Source of the DNA: Deltaproteobacteria bacterium ADurb.Bin207
GTDB lineage: Bacteria; Myxococcota_A; Polyangia; Polyangiales; Polyangiaceae
NCBI GenBank assembly: GCA_002070115.1
Contig: MWCO01000016.1
Coordinates: 30,428-94,427 of the forward strand
Length of the DNA: 64,000 bases
Direction: 5' to 3'
Part shown: one piece after another, positions 1 to 8,595 of the stretch
Position numbering within the stretch: the stretch's first letter is position 1
Layout: every line of letters begins with the position of its first letter
Made by a program: the position numbers and the translations under genes
The notes under the pieces: generated by a model
What the model saw: only the letters and a program-made list of their open reading frames with translations
Databases searched by the model: none
What the model was told of the DNA's origin: nothing

Positions 1-550
1 CGAGGCGATTGGCTGCCTCGATCCCATGGTGGACCGCATCGTTGCGGTAGCCGTCTTCAAGCAAGATTTCTGCAATACGCAACTGCGTGACGGGGGATGC
101 TCCACCGCGATCGGAAACGATCTGAAGAATCGATACGGCTTCGTGAATACGGCCTGCGCGTGCGAGAAGGGAGGCGTAAATATTGAATGTATTGAGTGCT
201 TCGGCGGACAGCCGTAGTTCTTGGTACAAGTTGGCGAGCGTGGGATATAGGAACAGGAAGTAGTCGTTGAGATGGGGGACGTGGGTGGAAAGCAGTTTTT
301 CTACTTGCTTGAAAACGGCGATGGCTTTGGCAGCATAACCTTCTTTGGTGTAGACGCGGGCAGCTCTGACGTAGGCTTCCACGGCCCTTTCATACGCTTG
401 CAATCGGCTGTAAAGGTCTCCGACTTTGAGTAGCAAGCGGGCATCTTCAGGGAAGGATTCGAGAAGCTTGTTGTAATCGTCGATGGCCTGTTTGAACCGG
501 CCTCGAGCGGCGTTTCTTTCGGCGGATCGCAGGGTACGTTCACGGTCCAT
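1..550 (-). CDS. TPR-repeat protein, 3' part outside the window
   Basis: An open frame begins at the ATG at 550 and reads leftward without a stop to the window edge, so about 183 residues are visible and the C-terminus is missing. The N-terminus begins MDRERTLRSAERNAARGRFK, and the helical pairs that follow match tetratricopeptide repeats: small residues at the helix crossings, and segments such as AIDDYNKLLESFPEDARL and LLKVGDLYSRL. TPR arrays are protein-interaction scaffolds. No signal peptide is visible, so the protein is probably cytosolic. Similar TPR proteins are common in myxobacteria, but I cannot assign a partner. The start is the first ATG and no upstream in-frame alternative is needed. 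Confidence 0.8.
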   Translation of the reverse strand, partial: MDRERTLRSAERNAARGRFKQAIDDYNKLLESFPEDARLLLKVGDLYSRLQAYERAVEAYVRAARVYTKEGYAAKAIAVFKQVEKLLSTHVPHLNDYFLFLYPTLANLYQELRLSAEALNTFNIYASLLARAGRIHEAVSILQIVSDRGGASPVTQLRIAEILLEDGYRNDAVHHGIEAANRL

Positions 551-764
551 GGGTATTCGTTCCCTTCGGTCGATCTACCCTCCGATTGTGCGCCGAGGTA
601 GGACAAGGGTCAAAGATTAGGCGAAATGAAGCGAGTCATTCTGTGCAGAGGAACGATTCACGGCCGTGGCATCCGGTTGGATGTGTGGCCGCTGTGACGC
701 GGCGATCAGGGGCAGAGGCATGCGAAAGCCCAAATTTGCGGCGTAGAGGCGCAAGGTGGGGCGG

Positions 765-792
765 CATGGGATTTGAATGACGAAATCCCATG
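765..792. promoter_or_regulatory. perfect 10-bp inverted repeat covering a candidate start codon
   Basis: CATGGGATTT at 765-774 is exactly complementary to AAATCCCATG at 783-792, with an 8-nt loop. The right arm contains the ATG (790-792) of the small ORF that follows. In RNA the hairpin would bury the start codon. It may be a translational control element, or it may argue that translation starts elsewhere. Confidence 0.35.
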
Positions 793-1116
793 TTGTTTGC
801 GTTGCTTCCTTCTCGGCTTCAGCGTCTCGCCAGGTTGGCACGAAGGTCGTTTCACGCAACCACACAAGAGGCACAGGCACTGCGGGGGCGATGGGTCGCG
901 CTCGACCACTGTCATTACGACGAAGGCGATTCGATTCCATCGTCAGGACGAGTCGTTGACAGCGATTCGGATCTTGGGGAGTTGGTAAGTCGATTGCGTC
1001 TAAGAGGGGGACACCGTTGCGTGATCGTGCGTTGCGAACACGGATGCGATTGGGATCCTCAAACGGGCGTTTATCGAAGTCGTCGAGCGACGCACGATCT
1101 GACGCCGGCGGCCTGA
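790..1116 (+). CDS. small conserved-type hypothetical protein, possibly DUF5678-like
   Basis: This is a 108-residue frame on the plus strand. Its central part (about residues 30-80) has a fold-like pattern: LRGRWVALD, then a GRVV strand, then a helix DLGELVSRLR and a closing strand HRCVIV. That order resembles small proteins of the DUF5678 type (RGKWVA, then strand, helix, strand), but I make this match from memory at low confidence. The basic N-terminus suggests the true start may be internal, although no better start with a ribosome site is visible. The competing minus-strand frame over 617-1123 looks like a shadow. The gene is divergent from the TPR gene at 550. Confidence 0.42.
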   Translation: MLFALLPSRLQRLARLARRSFHATTQEAQALRGRWVALDHCHYDEGDSIPSSGRVVDSDSDLGELVSRLRLRGGHRCVIVRCEHGCDWDPQTGVYRSRRATHDLTPAA

Positions 1117-1186
1117 ACGGCATATGGCTTCGAGATTTGCTGGAGGAGGGTAACGGGGCGGAGTCGAATTGGCAACGAATGAGCGA

Positions 1187-1498
1187 TTAGTCCGGGATTT
1201 TTTTGAGTTCTACTTCGAGTCGAAGCAGTGGGTCACCTTCCTTGACGTCGACGAGGCGGTCCCAAGGGAAGTATCCTGGTTTTTCCACGGATATTCGATG
1301 CTGTCCTGGCGGTAAGGCCACGCCGCGGGCTTCGACGATCGAAAACGTGCCAAGGTATTGATCATCGATATGAACGATGGCGTCCGAATCTGCACCGTGC
1401 ATGCGCATGGATACCGTTCGGGCGGGAGCTGGAACGCAGTTTGGCAAGCCAAACGCCCCGATAAGAACAAGGACAATCCATCTGATTGAACGATGCAT
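1187..1498 (-). CDS. PEGA-domain exported protein
   Basis: A 103-residue protein. I place the start at the ATG at 1498, where a basic and then hydrophobic segment (HRSIRWIVLVLIGAFGLPNC) looks like a signal peptide with a loose lipobox ending at Cys21. Residues about 27-100 form one PEGA domain: the strand SDAIVHIDDQYLG, then LPPGQHRISVEKPGY, then closing strands. PEGA domains occur as surface or periplasmic add-ons in myxobacteria, often near Ser/Thr kinases. This gene is divergent from the large kinase starting at 1584, 85 bp away, so the two may share a control region. No catalytic residues are seen. The longer in-frame extension upstream has no signal peptide and overlaps the kinase gene. 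Confidence 0.7.
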   Translation of the reverse strand: MHRSIRWIVLVLIGAFGLPNCVPAPARTVSMRMHGADSDAIVHIDDQYLGTFSIVEARGVALPPGQHRISVEKPGYFPWDRLVDVKEGDPLLRLEVELKKIPD

Positions 1499-1583
1499 GG
1501 CAAGGGAGTCCTGCCAGGCTCTGGGTTCGAATGCAAGCGAGCGTGGACGTCGGCGCTGGAATTGCCTACCGTAGCTCGGCGTC

Positions 1584-4500
1584 ATGCCATCTTCGCACGA
1601 ATTGGAATTCGAAAACGGCACCTCAGTCGAAAGCGAAGTGGTATCCGCCGCGTGGCGTATCGAAAAGATATTGGGAATCGGAGGAACGGCCACGGTTTTT
1701 TTGGCGACCGGGTTACACGGCCAACGGTCTGCCCTCAAGGTCATGCGCCCTGAAGCAGCGCAGCAGCAGGGGGCGCTTCAACGTTTTTTACGCGAAGGAC
1801 GTCTGGCGCGGCATATCGAACATGCTGGAATGGTTCGCTGTTTGGGTGAGGGAACGACATCCGACTCGCGTCCGTATTTGGCGCTCGAGTATCTCGAGGG
1901 ATGCACCCTCGAGGCGCTGGTTCGATCTGGCGATCATCTCTCGCTGCTGCCATTGCTAAGGTTGTTTGTCGATGTGCTGGATCTCATGGCCCATTGTCAT
2001 AGCCGCGGAATCGTTCATCGGGACTTGAAGCCATCCAACCTGTTCGTAACGAGGACAGGAATGGTGAAGGTGCTTGATTTCGGGGTGGCGACAGCACAGG
2101 GAGTCGTGACGGATTACGTACGGGAGGGAGTTGCCATTGGGACGCCTTCGTTCATGGCACCCGAACAAGCGATGGGGGATTGGGAACACGTGGATGCACG
2201 TGCCGACGTCTTTTCCCTGGGAGCGACGCTCTATTCGTTGCTGTCGGGCAAACGATTGCACGTCGGAAAAAACGAAGCGGAATCGTTTACGTTAGCGGCC
2301 ACGCGTTCAGCTCCTTCTTTGGGCGAAGTTGCGCCCGAATTACCCACGGAAATCGTAAGTTTCGTCGACCGCGCGTTGCAATGGGACAAGCGTTCTCGCT
2401 TCGCCGATGCGGCTTGTATGAAAGCGCAACTCGAAGGCATCCTTCTGGGGTTCGAAGAGGTTGACACGAAGACGACGAAACCATGGCAACGACAAGAGGA
2501 TATTGCTCCGAAAGCCATCGTCGATGTTCCGCAAGACGCCCTTTGTTGTTCAAAGGCGTTTTCCTTGTTACCACGAGCATTGGAGCAATGGGAGCAGGGG
2601 CTCGACCATGACGCCACATTGAAGGAAGCGGCGGACTACCTTGTGCGCGTATCACAGGCAGGTGGTTCGGATTGGCGTCTAACGGTACGACCGTGGTCGA
2701 TTCTACTTCGTGATGAAACCGTGTGGTCACCTCATTGGCCGTGGTTGCCTGTCATTCAGCAGATGTTCGACGATGGGATTCGTTTCATGGCGTGCGAGCC
2801 AACGCTCGCTGGGGCTGAGAGGCTGTTCCGAAGGATATTTGATCAAGTCGTAGTCGAGTCCCGGCGTGCCGATCTTGTGGCTGAGTTTTGGCCTTTGTCT
2901 CATCAAGGCGTTCGAATTGGCGTGGCTTGGGGATTGCTTGGAACCACGGCATCCCGTGTGAACGAGGCTTGCGAGAGTCAAACTACCGTGCTTCGCCTGA
3001 TGGAAGCATCGGGAGAGGATATCGATCGTCTCGAGTTCTTGGAGACTTGGCCGTGTGTATCAGAATTGTTGTTGGATGATCACACGCGCTCGCCATGGTT
3101 ATCGCCCACTGACGATCACTACGATGCCTTGTTTTCTCGCTATCTCGTCGCGATGTTGGAAGAGATGGCGAAGGGTCGAGTTCTTATTTCCCGCGATGAA
3201 TCCATTCTTCGAACCCTGGCACGGGATCTGTTGGAGGAAGAGCAAACTGATACGTTGTTGTTTGCTTCATTGTCGTTGGCTCCAAGCGAAACCAGATTGG
3301 ATGTGCTGACCGCTCTGTGGTTACCCGAGGCGCTTCCACGGTTGTTGAAGCATCTCAACCGTCGGGTTCCTGCGGAGGCTCTCGAAGACCGACGACTATC
3401 TAACCTACGGAAATTGCTAGATATATTTGATACTCGCGCAGCTTCTATCTGTCTTCGGGTGCTGCCCGAACTTACCCATCCAACCTTGGCACGAATCGTT
3501 GTGCAGTACGTGGTGTCTCATCTGCCGGAACAGATGGAAGGGATTGCCGACGTGCTATTTCGTCTGACAGGAGAGACGGGGTATCGGTTGATCAAGGCGT
3601 TGGGGGAACAGAAGCATGACGAAGTGCGAGTCGTGTTGGAGAGGTTGGAACAAACCACTTCGCCTCTTCGCATTGCGGCTAAGGCAATGTTGTATGGGAT
3701 CGAGAGAGAAGAGGGGTCGGTGATATCGCAACTGGCAGCTCCAGGATGGCCTGCGCGTGCGGTAGCTCTGTGGATGGTGAAGGAGCATCGGTTGGAGAGC
3801 GCGGAACCATGGCTTGTTCGGACCATCGAAGATCCCTCGTTTCACCACCGTTCTCGACAAGAGCGTCGCCTCGTTTTCGAAGCACTGGTTGCGCTTTCTT
3901 TGCAGCAAGCGGAACAACGGGCCGAGGCGTTGGTGCGTCGACATGGTTTGATTCGAGAGGATGCCGTGGACGACACGCGGTGTTTGGCTGTCGAGCTATT
4001 GGGAGAGATTTCGTCGAATGAAGCCATCCTATCGACGCTTCGCGGTGCGGAATCTCCGATGTGGTGGAATCCGCGGGCCATACGAGTTGCTGCTCGGACT
4101 GCGCGTCAACGAGTCGAGCAGCGTTTGGGTATCGACCGAAAGAAGTCCGTGGCTGAAGCTCGCAGCAGTACACTGCCACCGGAGCAGGTGCCGGGTTCTT
4201 CAACCTCAGGCGAGTCCACGAAAACTTCGCCCAATCTATCGTTGCGACACGTACCGTTACCCAGGAACGATGAAGCTTGGCCGAACGAACAAGTGGCGCG
4301 GTTTTTCGTATCGCTGGCGTGTCTTGTCGAGTTGGTACAACGTCAGGCCGACGAGGACTCTTTGCAACTCGAGGCGCTGACCACGGTGGACGCGGTTCGA
4401 CAGCAAGCACAAAGGAGCGGCAAGCTGCACGTGACGATGGAAGCGGGTGTTCCTTATGTGGACAAGAAACCTGTGTTGCTGGCGGCGTGGGTTGCTCAAC

Positions 4501-5864
4501 AAATCGAGCCTCTCGTCGGAGCGTTACAATGGCTCGAATGGCTTGACATTCGAATCGATCCTCGTCTGACACCCGACGATGCCATTGCTTTTGCCACGGC
4601 GATTGCTACCGAAAGTTCGTTGGAATCCGTTCGTTACGTTCACGTGGGGAAATCGAATCTGCAAGATTTATCCGACGTCATCATCCTTGATCCTCATACG
4701 TCCTCGAACGAATTGAAATCGACGTATGCGACGATATTGGCTGCATTGTGGGAGGCTCGTTCCGCGTGGGCTCGGGAACAGATACCGGATTTGGATGGTA
4801 TGCTTCGTGTTTCGCAAATGGTGGTGGATCTTGCGATGACTCGTCGTGTTGCGATCACGGGAGCGAAGCTGGGTGGAGATGTGGGGGCGCGGTGGCTGGA
4901 CGCGGCATTGTTGGCGGTGGAGATGGTATCGCTATTGGAAAGCGATCCTGAACAGCTTCGTGACGTAGCTTTGGCGGGGTTGCTCCTCTCGGTCATTCCC
5001 TTCGACGAGCGCGGGGCCGTCATCAAAGAGGGGACCACCTCATGGCTTCGAGCCGGGAGACTCGGAGATCCAAGCCATTTGGCACAAAAAACGTTTTCGA
5101 TACTGATGGGGATTTCGGGGATACATGGTGTGATTCGACGAGCAATAACGTTGGCATCGGAGGCGCAAGCTCGTCGTTATCGACGTTTGTCGGTGGGTGC
5201 CTCATCGGCGAGTGTTTGGCCTGCGGTCGCTCTAGCGACGTCGATTCGATACGTAGAGTCATTGTCGAGACAGGTGCCGGGAGATGATGCGTTGGTGGAG
5301 ATGTTGCGCGAAGAAAGTATGGACACGACCGACGAGGTATGCGTTCGATTGTTGTATTCGGCGCTTGGGGAAGTGCCTCGAGGGGCGGTGGTGGAATTAG
5401 CGTCGCGAGAGGTGGGCGTGTTGCGGACGCCGCTTCGGGCATGGAGTGAGCAAGTGCCGATTGTGGCCATGGCAGCGGATGAATTGAGCAGGGAAATACC
5501 CGAGTTTTCTCGTCTGGAAGAGCGGCCCTTGGCAAGTAGGAGTTCGCTTCGTGCGGTATTGTCTCTTTGGAAAGGCGAGCAATTGCCTCAGGCACGACCA
5601 CGAAGGGGGAAATGGGGTCACAAGAAAAGGGGGGACGTGCGAGAGTCCAAAGATAGATCCAAACGGCCCCAAGCCCCCCTGGTATCGACTTTGGGTAACG
5701 ATATTTTGGAGGATTTCGGGCTACCTACCCTTGGGCAACCCGTGCCGCCATCGATTTCGGATCGCCTTCATTCCTCTGCTGCGACTCTTGCTCCCTGTGG
5801 GGAAGAGACGCTGAAAGGCGTCAAGATGACCGATGATCTGCTGGGTGCGGAAGACGATGGTTGA
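1584..5864 (+). CDS. Ser/Thr protein kinase fused to HEAT-like repeats and a degenerate HD-GYP-like region
   Basis: A 1426-residue protein with no obvious membrane segment. Residues about 25-290 are a Hanks-type kinase: glycine loop GIGGTATVF, VAIK-type lysine in SALKVM, catalytic HRDLKPSN, DFGVAT in place of DFG-L, and GTPSFMAPEQ as activation and APE motif. About residues 300-880 are helical and HEAT-like, with repeats such as SLAPSETRLDVLTALW. About residues 900-1000 (FFVSLACLVELV to LTPDD) resemble the N-terminal module of myxobacterial HD-domain proteins. Residues about 1125-1280 follow the HD-GYP helix order (ESDPEQLRDVALAGLLLSV, later ALGEVPRGAVVELASREVGV), but the HD and GYP metal residues are missing. 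I infer a scaffold that can phosphorylate but cannot hydrolyse cyclic di-GMP. Its stop is near the kinase/regulator pair that follows. Confidence 0.85.
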   Translation: MPSSHELEFENGTSVESEVVSAAWRIEKILGIGGTATVFLATGLHGQRSALKVMRPEAAQQQGALQRFLREGRLARHIEHAGMVRCLGEGTTSDSRPYLALEYLEGCTLEALVRSGDHLSLLPLLRLFVDVLDLMAHCHSRGIVHRDLKPSNLFVTRTGMVKVLDFGVATAQGVVTDYVREGVAIGTPSFMAPEQAMGDWEHVDARADVFSLGATLYSLLSGKRLHVGKNEAESFTLAATRSAPSLGEVAPELPTEIVSFVDRALQWDKRSRFADAACMKAQLEGILLGFEEVDTKTTKPWQRQEDIAPKAIVDVPQDALCCSKAFSLLPRALEQWEQGLDHDATLKEAADYLVRVSQAGGSDWRLTVRPWSILLRDETVWSPHWPWLPVIQQMFDDGIRFMACEPTLAGAERLFRRIFDQVVVESRRADLVAEFWPLSHQGVRIGVAWGLLGTTASRVNEACESQTTVLRLMEASGEDIDRLEFLETWPCVSELLLDDHTRSPWLSPTDDHYDALFSRYLVAMLEEMAKGRVLISRDESILRTLARDLLEEEQTDTLLFASLSLAPSETRLDVLTALWLPEALPRLLKHLNRRVPAEALEDRRLSNLRKLLDIFDTRAASICLRVLPELTHPTLARIVVQYVVSHLPEQMEGIADVLFRLTGETGYRLIKALGEQKHDEVRVVLERLEQTTSPLRIAAKAMLYGIEREEGSVISQLAAPGWPARAVALWMVKEHRLESAEPWLVRTIEDPSFHHRSRQERRLVFEALVALSLQQAEQRAEALVRRHGLIREDAVDDTRCLAVELLGEISSNEAILSTLRGAESPMWWNPRAIRVAARTARQRVEQRLGIDRKKSVAEARSSTLPPEQVPGSSTSGESTKTSPNLSLRHVPLPRNDEAWPNEQVARFFVSLACLVELVQRQADEDSLQLEALTTVDAVRQQAQRSGKLHVTMEAGVPYVDKKPVLLAAWVAQQIEPLVGALQWLEWLDIRIDPRLTPDDAIAFATAIATESSLESVRYVHVGKSNLQDLSDVIILDPHTSSNELKSTYATILAALWEARSAWAREQIPDLDGMLRVSQMVVDLAMTRRVAITGAKLGGDVGARWLDAALLAVEMVSLLESDPEQLRDVALAGLLLSVIPFDERGAVIKEGTTSWLRAGRLGDPSHLAQKTFSILMGISGIHGVIRRAITLASEAQARRYRRLSVGASSASVWPAVALATSIRYVESLSRQVPGDDALVEMLREESMDTTDEVCVRLLYSALGEVPRGAVVELASREVGVLRTPLRAWSEQVPIVAMAADELSREIPEFSRLEERPLASRSSLRAVLSLWKGEQLPQARPRRGKWGHKKRGDVRESKDRSKRPQAPLVSTLGNDILEDFGLPTLGQPVPPSISDRLHSSAATLAPCGEETLKGVKMTDDLLGAEDDG

Positions 5865-6064
5865 GTCGACGGGGTGGTGGAATCATCGTGGAGACGGCAT
5901 CTCGAAAGCCACGGAAAGGTGTGGTTTGCCAGGAATCGACGGCTAGGCTAGGCTCAGGGGGCTTCGCCATTGTCGCTAGCGTCTTTGTTCCTCGACGCGG
6001 TATCAATGGCGAAGGACGACGCTGCTCGCATCGTTCAACACGAGTTGGTGAGGATGGGAAAGCG

Positions 6065-7195
6065 ATGACCATGGCTTTGGATATGCAACCTCGCATGCAG
6101 GGCATCGAGGACGACAAGGTCCGGTTGTCTGATGGAATTGCGCGGCGAGCCAAGGAGCCAAGCTGCATCTTTGCACTATTGAAAGCATTGAACTCACCGG
6201 ATCTCGAAATGGTGATGCAGCGTGTGGTTGAGGCATTGCCTTCGGCGTTGACGCACGCTGAACTGGCGTATGCCGCCGTGACGATTCGGGGTAAGACATG
6301 TTCCACGGTGATTGCTGAACGAAGGAAATTGTCGTTACGAGCACCGATCGTCGTGAGCGATGAGGAAGCGGGTGTGTTGGAGATCGGATACGTGGACGTT
6401 TTTCCTGATGGAAGAACGCCTCGATTCGAATCGGAGGAGCATGAATTACTGGTGCTGATAGCCAACCGCATGGGTGAGTATCTGGCCTTGCGAGAAGCAC
6501 AATCGCAGATTTCGACCTACCAGGATCATCTCCGGTGTTTGGCTTCGGAACTGACGTTGACGGAAGAGCGACAACGGCGGACCCTTGCGTTGGCGGTACA
6601 CGACCGCATTGGGCAAGGGCTCGCAGTAGCGAAACTCAAACTGGAGTCGCTCAGGCATGTTCTTCCTTCGGAGCATCAATCTCGGCTGGATGATGTCACT
6701 GTTCTCATCAAGCAAATCGTCCATGACACGCGGACACTCACGTTCGAAATTAGTCCGCCGGTTCTTTATGAGCTTGGATTGAAGCAAGCAGTCGTCTGGC
6801 TTAGCGAGCATGTAAAACGGGATTTTGGACTTCCGGTAACGGTGCGTTGCGACGAGCCGCTGAGCGCGATCGGCGAAGGTGTTCGTGTGATGCTGTTTCG
6901 TTCTATTCAAGAGTTGCTCACGAACGTGGTGAAGCATGCGAACGCAACGCGGGCCACGGTCCACTTGCGGAACGAACTCGACCAGATATGCGTCGTGGTG
7001 GAGGACGATGGAATTGGATTCGACGTCAAGGGATTGGGACATCGTCCATCGACCTCGGGGGGCTTCGGATTGTTCAGCATCCGGGAGCGAATTCATCATT
7101 TGGGAGGCAAAATTGAGGTTTTTTCCGTTCTGGGGGAAGGCAGTCGGATTCAGGTTTTCGTTCCTCGGGGTGATGCCACGGAGCCGCGAGCATGA
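6065..7195 (+). CDS. NarL-family sensor histidine kinase with N-terminal GAF-like region
   Basis: I use the ATG at 6065, preceded by GAGG at suitable spacing. An in-frame TTG at 5861 would overlap the upstream kinase and adds low-complexity sequence. The protein has 376 residues. Residues about 20-150 look like a GAF-type sensing fold (LLKALNSPDLEMVMQRVVEAL onward), with no membrane segment. The HisKA_3 dimerisation helix carries TEERQRRTLALAVHDRIGQG, with His as phospho-acceptor. The HATPase domain shows the N box (LLTNVVKHANA), DDGIGFD and GGFGLFSIRER. The product phosphorylates a response regulator, most likely the next gene, whose ATG overlaps this stop. The stimulus is unknown and presumably cytosolic. 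Confidence 0.9.
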   Translation: MTMALDMQPRMQGIEDDKVRLSDGIARRAKEPSCIFALLKALNSPDLEMVMQRVVEALPSALTHAELAYAAVTIRGKTCSTVIAERRKLSLRAPIVVSDEEAGVLEIGYVDVFPDGRTPRFESEEHELLVLIANRMGEYLALREAQSQISTYQDHLRCLASELTLTEERQRRTLALAVHDRIGQGLAVAKLKLESLRHVLPSEHQSRLDDVTVLIKQIVHDTRTLTFEISPPVLYELGLKQAVVWLSEHVKRDFGLPVTVRCDEPLSAIGEGVRVMLFRSIQELLTNVVKHANATRATVHLRNELDQICVVVEDDGIGFDVKGLGHRPSTSGGFGLFSIRERIHHLGGKIEVFSVLGEGSRIQVFVPRGDATEPRA

Positions 7196-7857
7196 GGATA
7201 CTGCTAGCAGACAATCACAAATTGTTTTGTGAGGGATTGCGGACGCTATTCGCTGGACAAACGGGGGTCGAGATTGTGGGGGTAGCGACGGATGGTCGGA
7301 TGGCGGTTCGGCTTGCGCGTGAATTATCACCGGATTTGGTGATCATGGATATTGGCATGCCCGAGTTGAACGGCATTGATGCCACGCGGCAGATACGTTC
7401 CGAGATGCCTCGAATCAAGGTGCTTGCCGTATCGATGCATGCGGATCGGCAGTATGTGGCTGGGATGCTATCGGCGGGAGCCGCTGGGTACGTGGTCAAG
7501 GACAGTGCGTTTTCTGATCTCATGAAGGCGGTGGAGATGGTATTGGGGGGCGGGTGTTACTTGAGTCCCGATGTCGTTGGTGTGGTTGTCGATGATTATG
7601 TGCAACGGCTTGCGCCGGTGCCTGGGACCGGACTTGCGAAATTATCCGAGCGAGAGCGCGAAGTTTTGCAACTCATGGCCGAGGGCTATGGAACCATTGA
7701 CATTGGGGAACGTTTGCATGTCAGCCGAAAGACGGTGGAGACGCATCGAAAGAACATCATGGTGAAGCTGGAATTGCATAGTGTGGCTGATCTCACGAAG
7801 TTTGCGGTTCGTGAGGGATTGACATCGTTGGAGACGATGCGGGTCAAACGCAATTGA
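7192..7857 (+). CDS. NarL/FixJ-family response regulator
   Basis: A 221-residue protein whose ATG overlaps the kinase stop by four bases (ATGA), so the pair is translationally coupled. The receiver domain (about 1-120) has the acidic pocket near the N-terminus (LLADN), the phospho-accepting Asp in DLVIMDIGMPELNG, the Thr/Ser switch in VLAVSMH and the Lys in YVVKDSAF. The C-terminal LuxR-type helix-turn-helix (about 148-210) shows KLSEREREVLQLMAEG and VSRKTVETHRKNIM. It is a DNA-binding regulator controlled by phosphorylation. Targets are not known. A short CTAAG/CTTAG inverted repeat just after the stop is too weak to call a terminator. Confidence 0.93.
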   Translation: MRILLADNHKLFCEGLRTLFAGQTGVEIVGVATDGRMAVRLARELSPDLVIMDIGMPELNGIDATRQIRSEMPRIKVLAVSMHADRQYVAGMLSAGAAGYVVKDSAFSDLMKAVEMVLGGGCYLSPDVVGVVVDDYVQRLAPVPGTGLAKLSEREREVLQLMAEGYGTIDIGERLHVSRKTVETHRKNIMVKLELHSVADLTKFAVREGLTSLETMRVKRN

Positions 7858-8102
7858 CTAAGAGATTTCCTTAGATATATTCCCATTTTGGCAGTACGGG
7901 TCTGCTCAAAGACGAAAGAAAAATAGGGATAATCCCAATACCTACGGACAATAAGACTGCCTACAGTCCCGAAAACGCGGCGTTCGCGTCAGACTCGTTG
8001 GCTGTTCGCATCATGGGTGACAGGGACGGTCATGCCGCGGCAATGATTGGTCAAAACCGGGCGCAACTTTCAAACCGGAAAGACACGAGCGACCGAGGGA
8101 GG

Positions 8103-8516
8103 ATGAATATGTATCGCAAACTCGACTATTTTTACGCAAGCATCAAGGACGAATCTGGGGCAGGTTTTCGGTTTCTTGATCGGCTCGCTACCAAGCAGGT
8201 GGATTTGACGGCGTTGACGGCGGTGCCGTTTGGCCCGGATCGAGCGCAAATCACGATCTTTCCCACCGATGCGGCGAGTTTGGTGGCGGCGGCCAAGGAG
8301 GAGAATATCGCGCTCGATGGTCCGCATACGGCGATTCTCGTGGAGGGAGATGACCAAGTTGGTGCTTTCGCCAAGGTGATGGCGAAGCTTGCGGCAGTCA
8401 ATATCAACGTTTTTTCCCTTCAGGGAATGACGGATGGCCGTGGGGGATTTCGGTACATCGTGTTCGTGCGACCGAGTGACATCGAATCGGCGTTGCAGTC
8501 TTTGGGCGCATCCTAA
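8103..8516 (+). CDS. ACT-domain protein
   Basis: A 137-residue protein starting at the ATG at 8103, just behind a GAGGGAGG ribosome site. The upstream extension to 7998 lacks one. The C-terminal half has an ACT-type pattern: a strand (HTAILVEGDDQVGAFAKVM), a helix, a strand (VNINVFSLQGM), then GFRYIVFVRPSDIESAL. ACT domains bind small ligands, usually amino acids, to control enzymes or transcription. There is no fused enzyme or DNA-binding domain. It lies 79 bp upstream of a PLP-dependent ammonia-lyase on the same strand, so it may sense an amino acid linked to that enzyme; that link is inference. Confidence 0.75.
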   Translation: MNMYRKLDYFYASIKDESGAGFRFLDRLATKQVDLTALTAVPFGPDRAQITIFPTDAASLVAAAKEENIALDGPHTAILVEGDDQVGAFAKVMAKLAAVNINVFSLQGMTDGRGGFRYIVFVRPSDIESALQSLGAS

Positions 8517-8595
8517 TCCCAAGGAAAGGCGAGCTTTGGCTCGCATCCCTGTCGACTTCACCCATTGATTGATCTTGAAACCCAAGGAGTAGAAT

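Noticed and set aside
617..1123. Minus-strand frame of 168 residues near the left edge
   Set aside because: It is Arg/Pro-rich and lacks recognisable motifs, while the plus-strand frame shows a domain-like pattern.
3679..4572. 297-residue minus-strand frame opposite the large kinase
   Set aside because: It is Pro/Arg/Ser-rich with no motif, and the kinase/HEAT frame explains the region.
7926..7936. GGGATAATCCC palindrome after the response regulator gene
   Set aside because: It is short, single, and not placed at a clear promoter; a chance palindrome is plausible.
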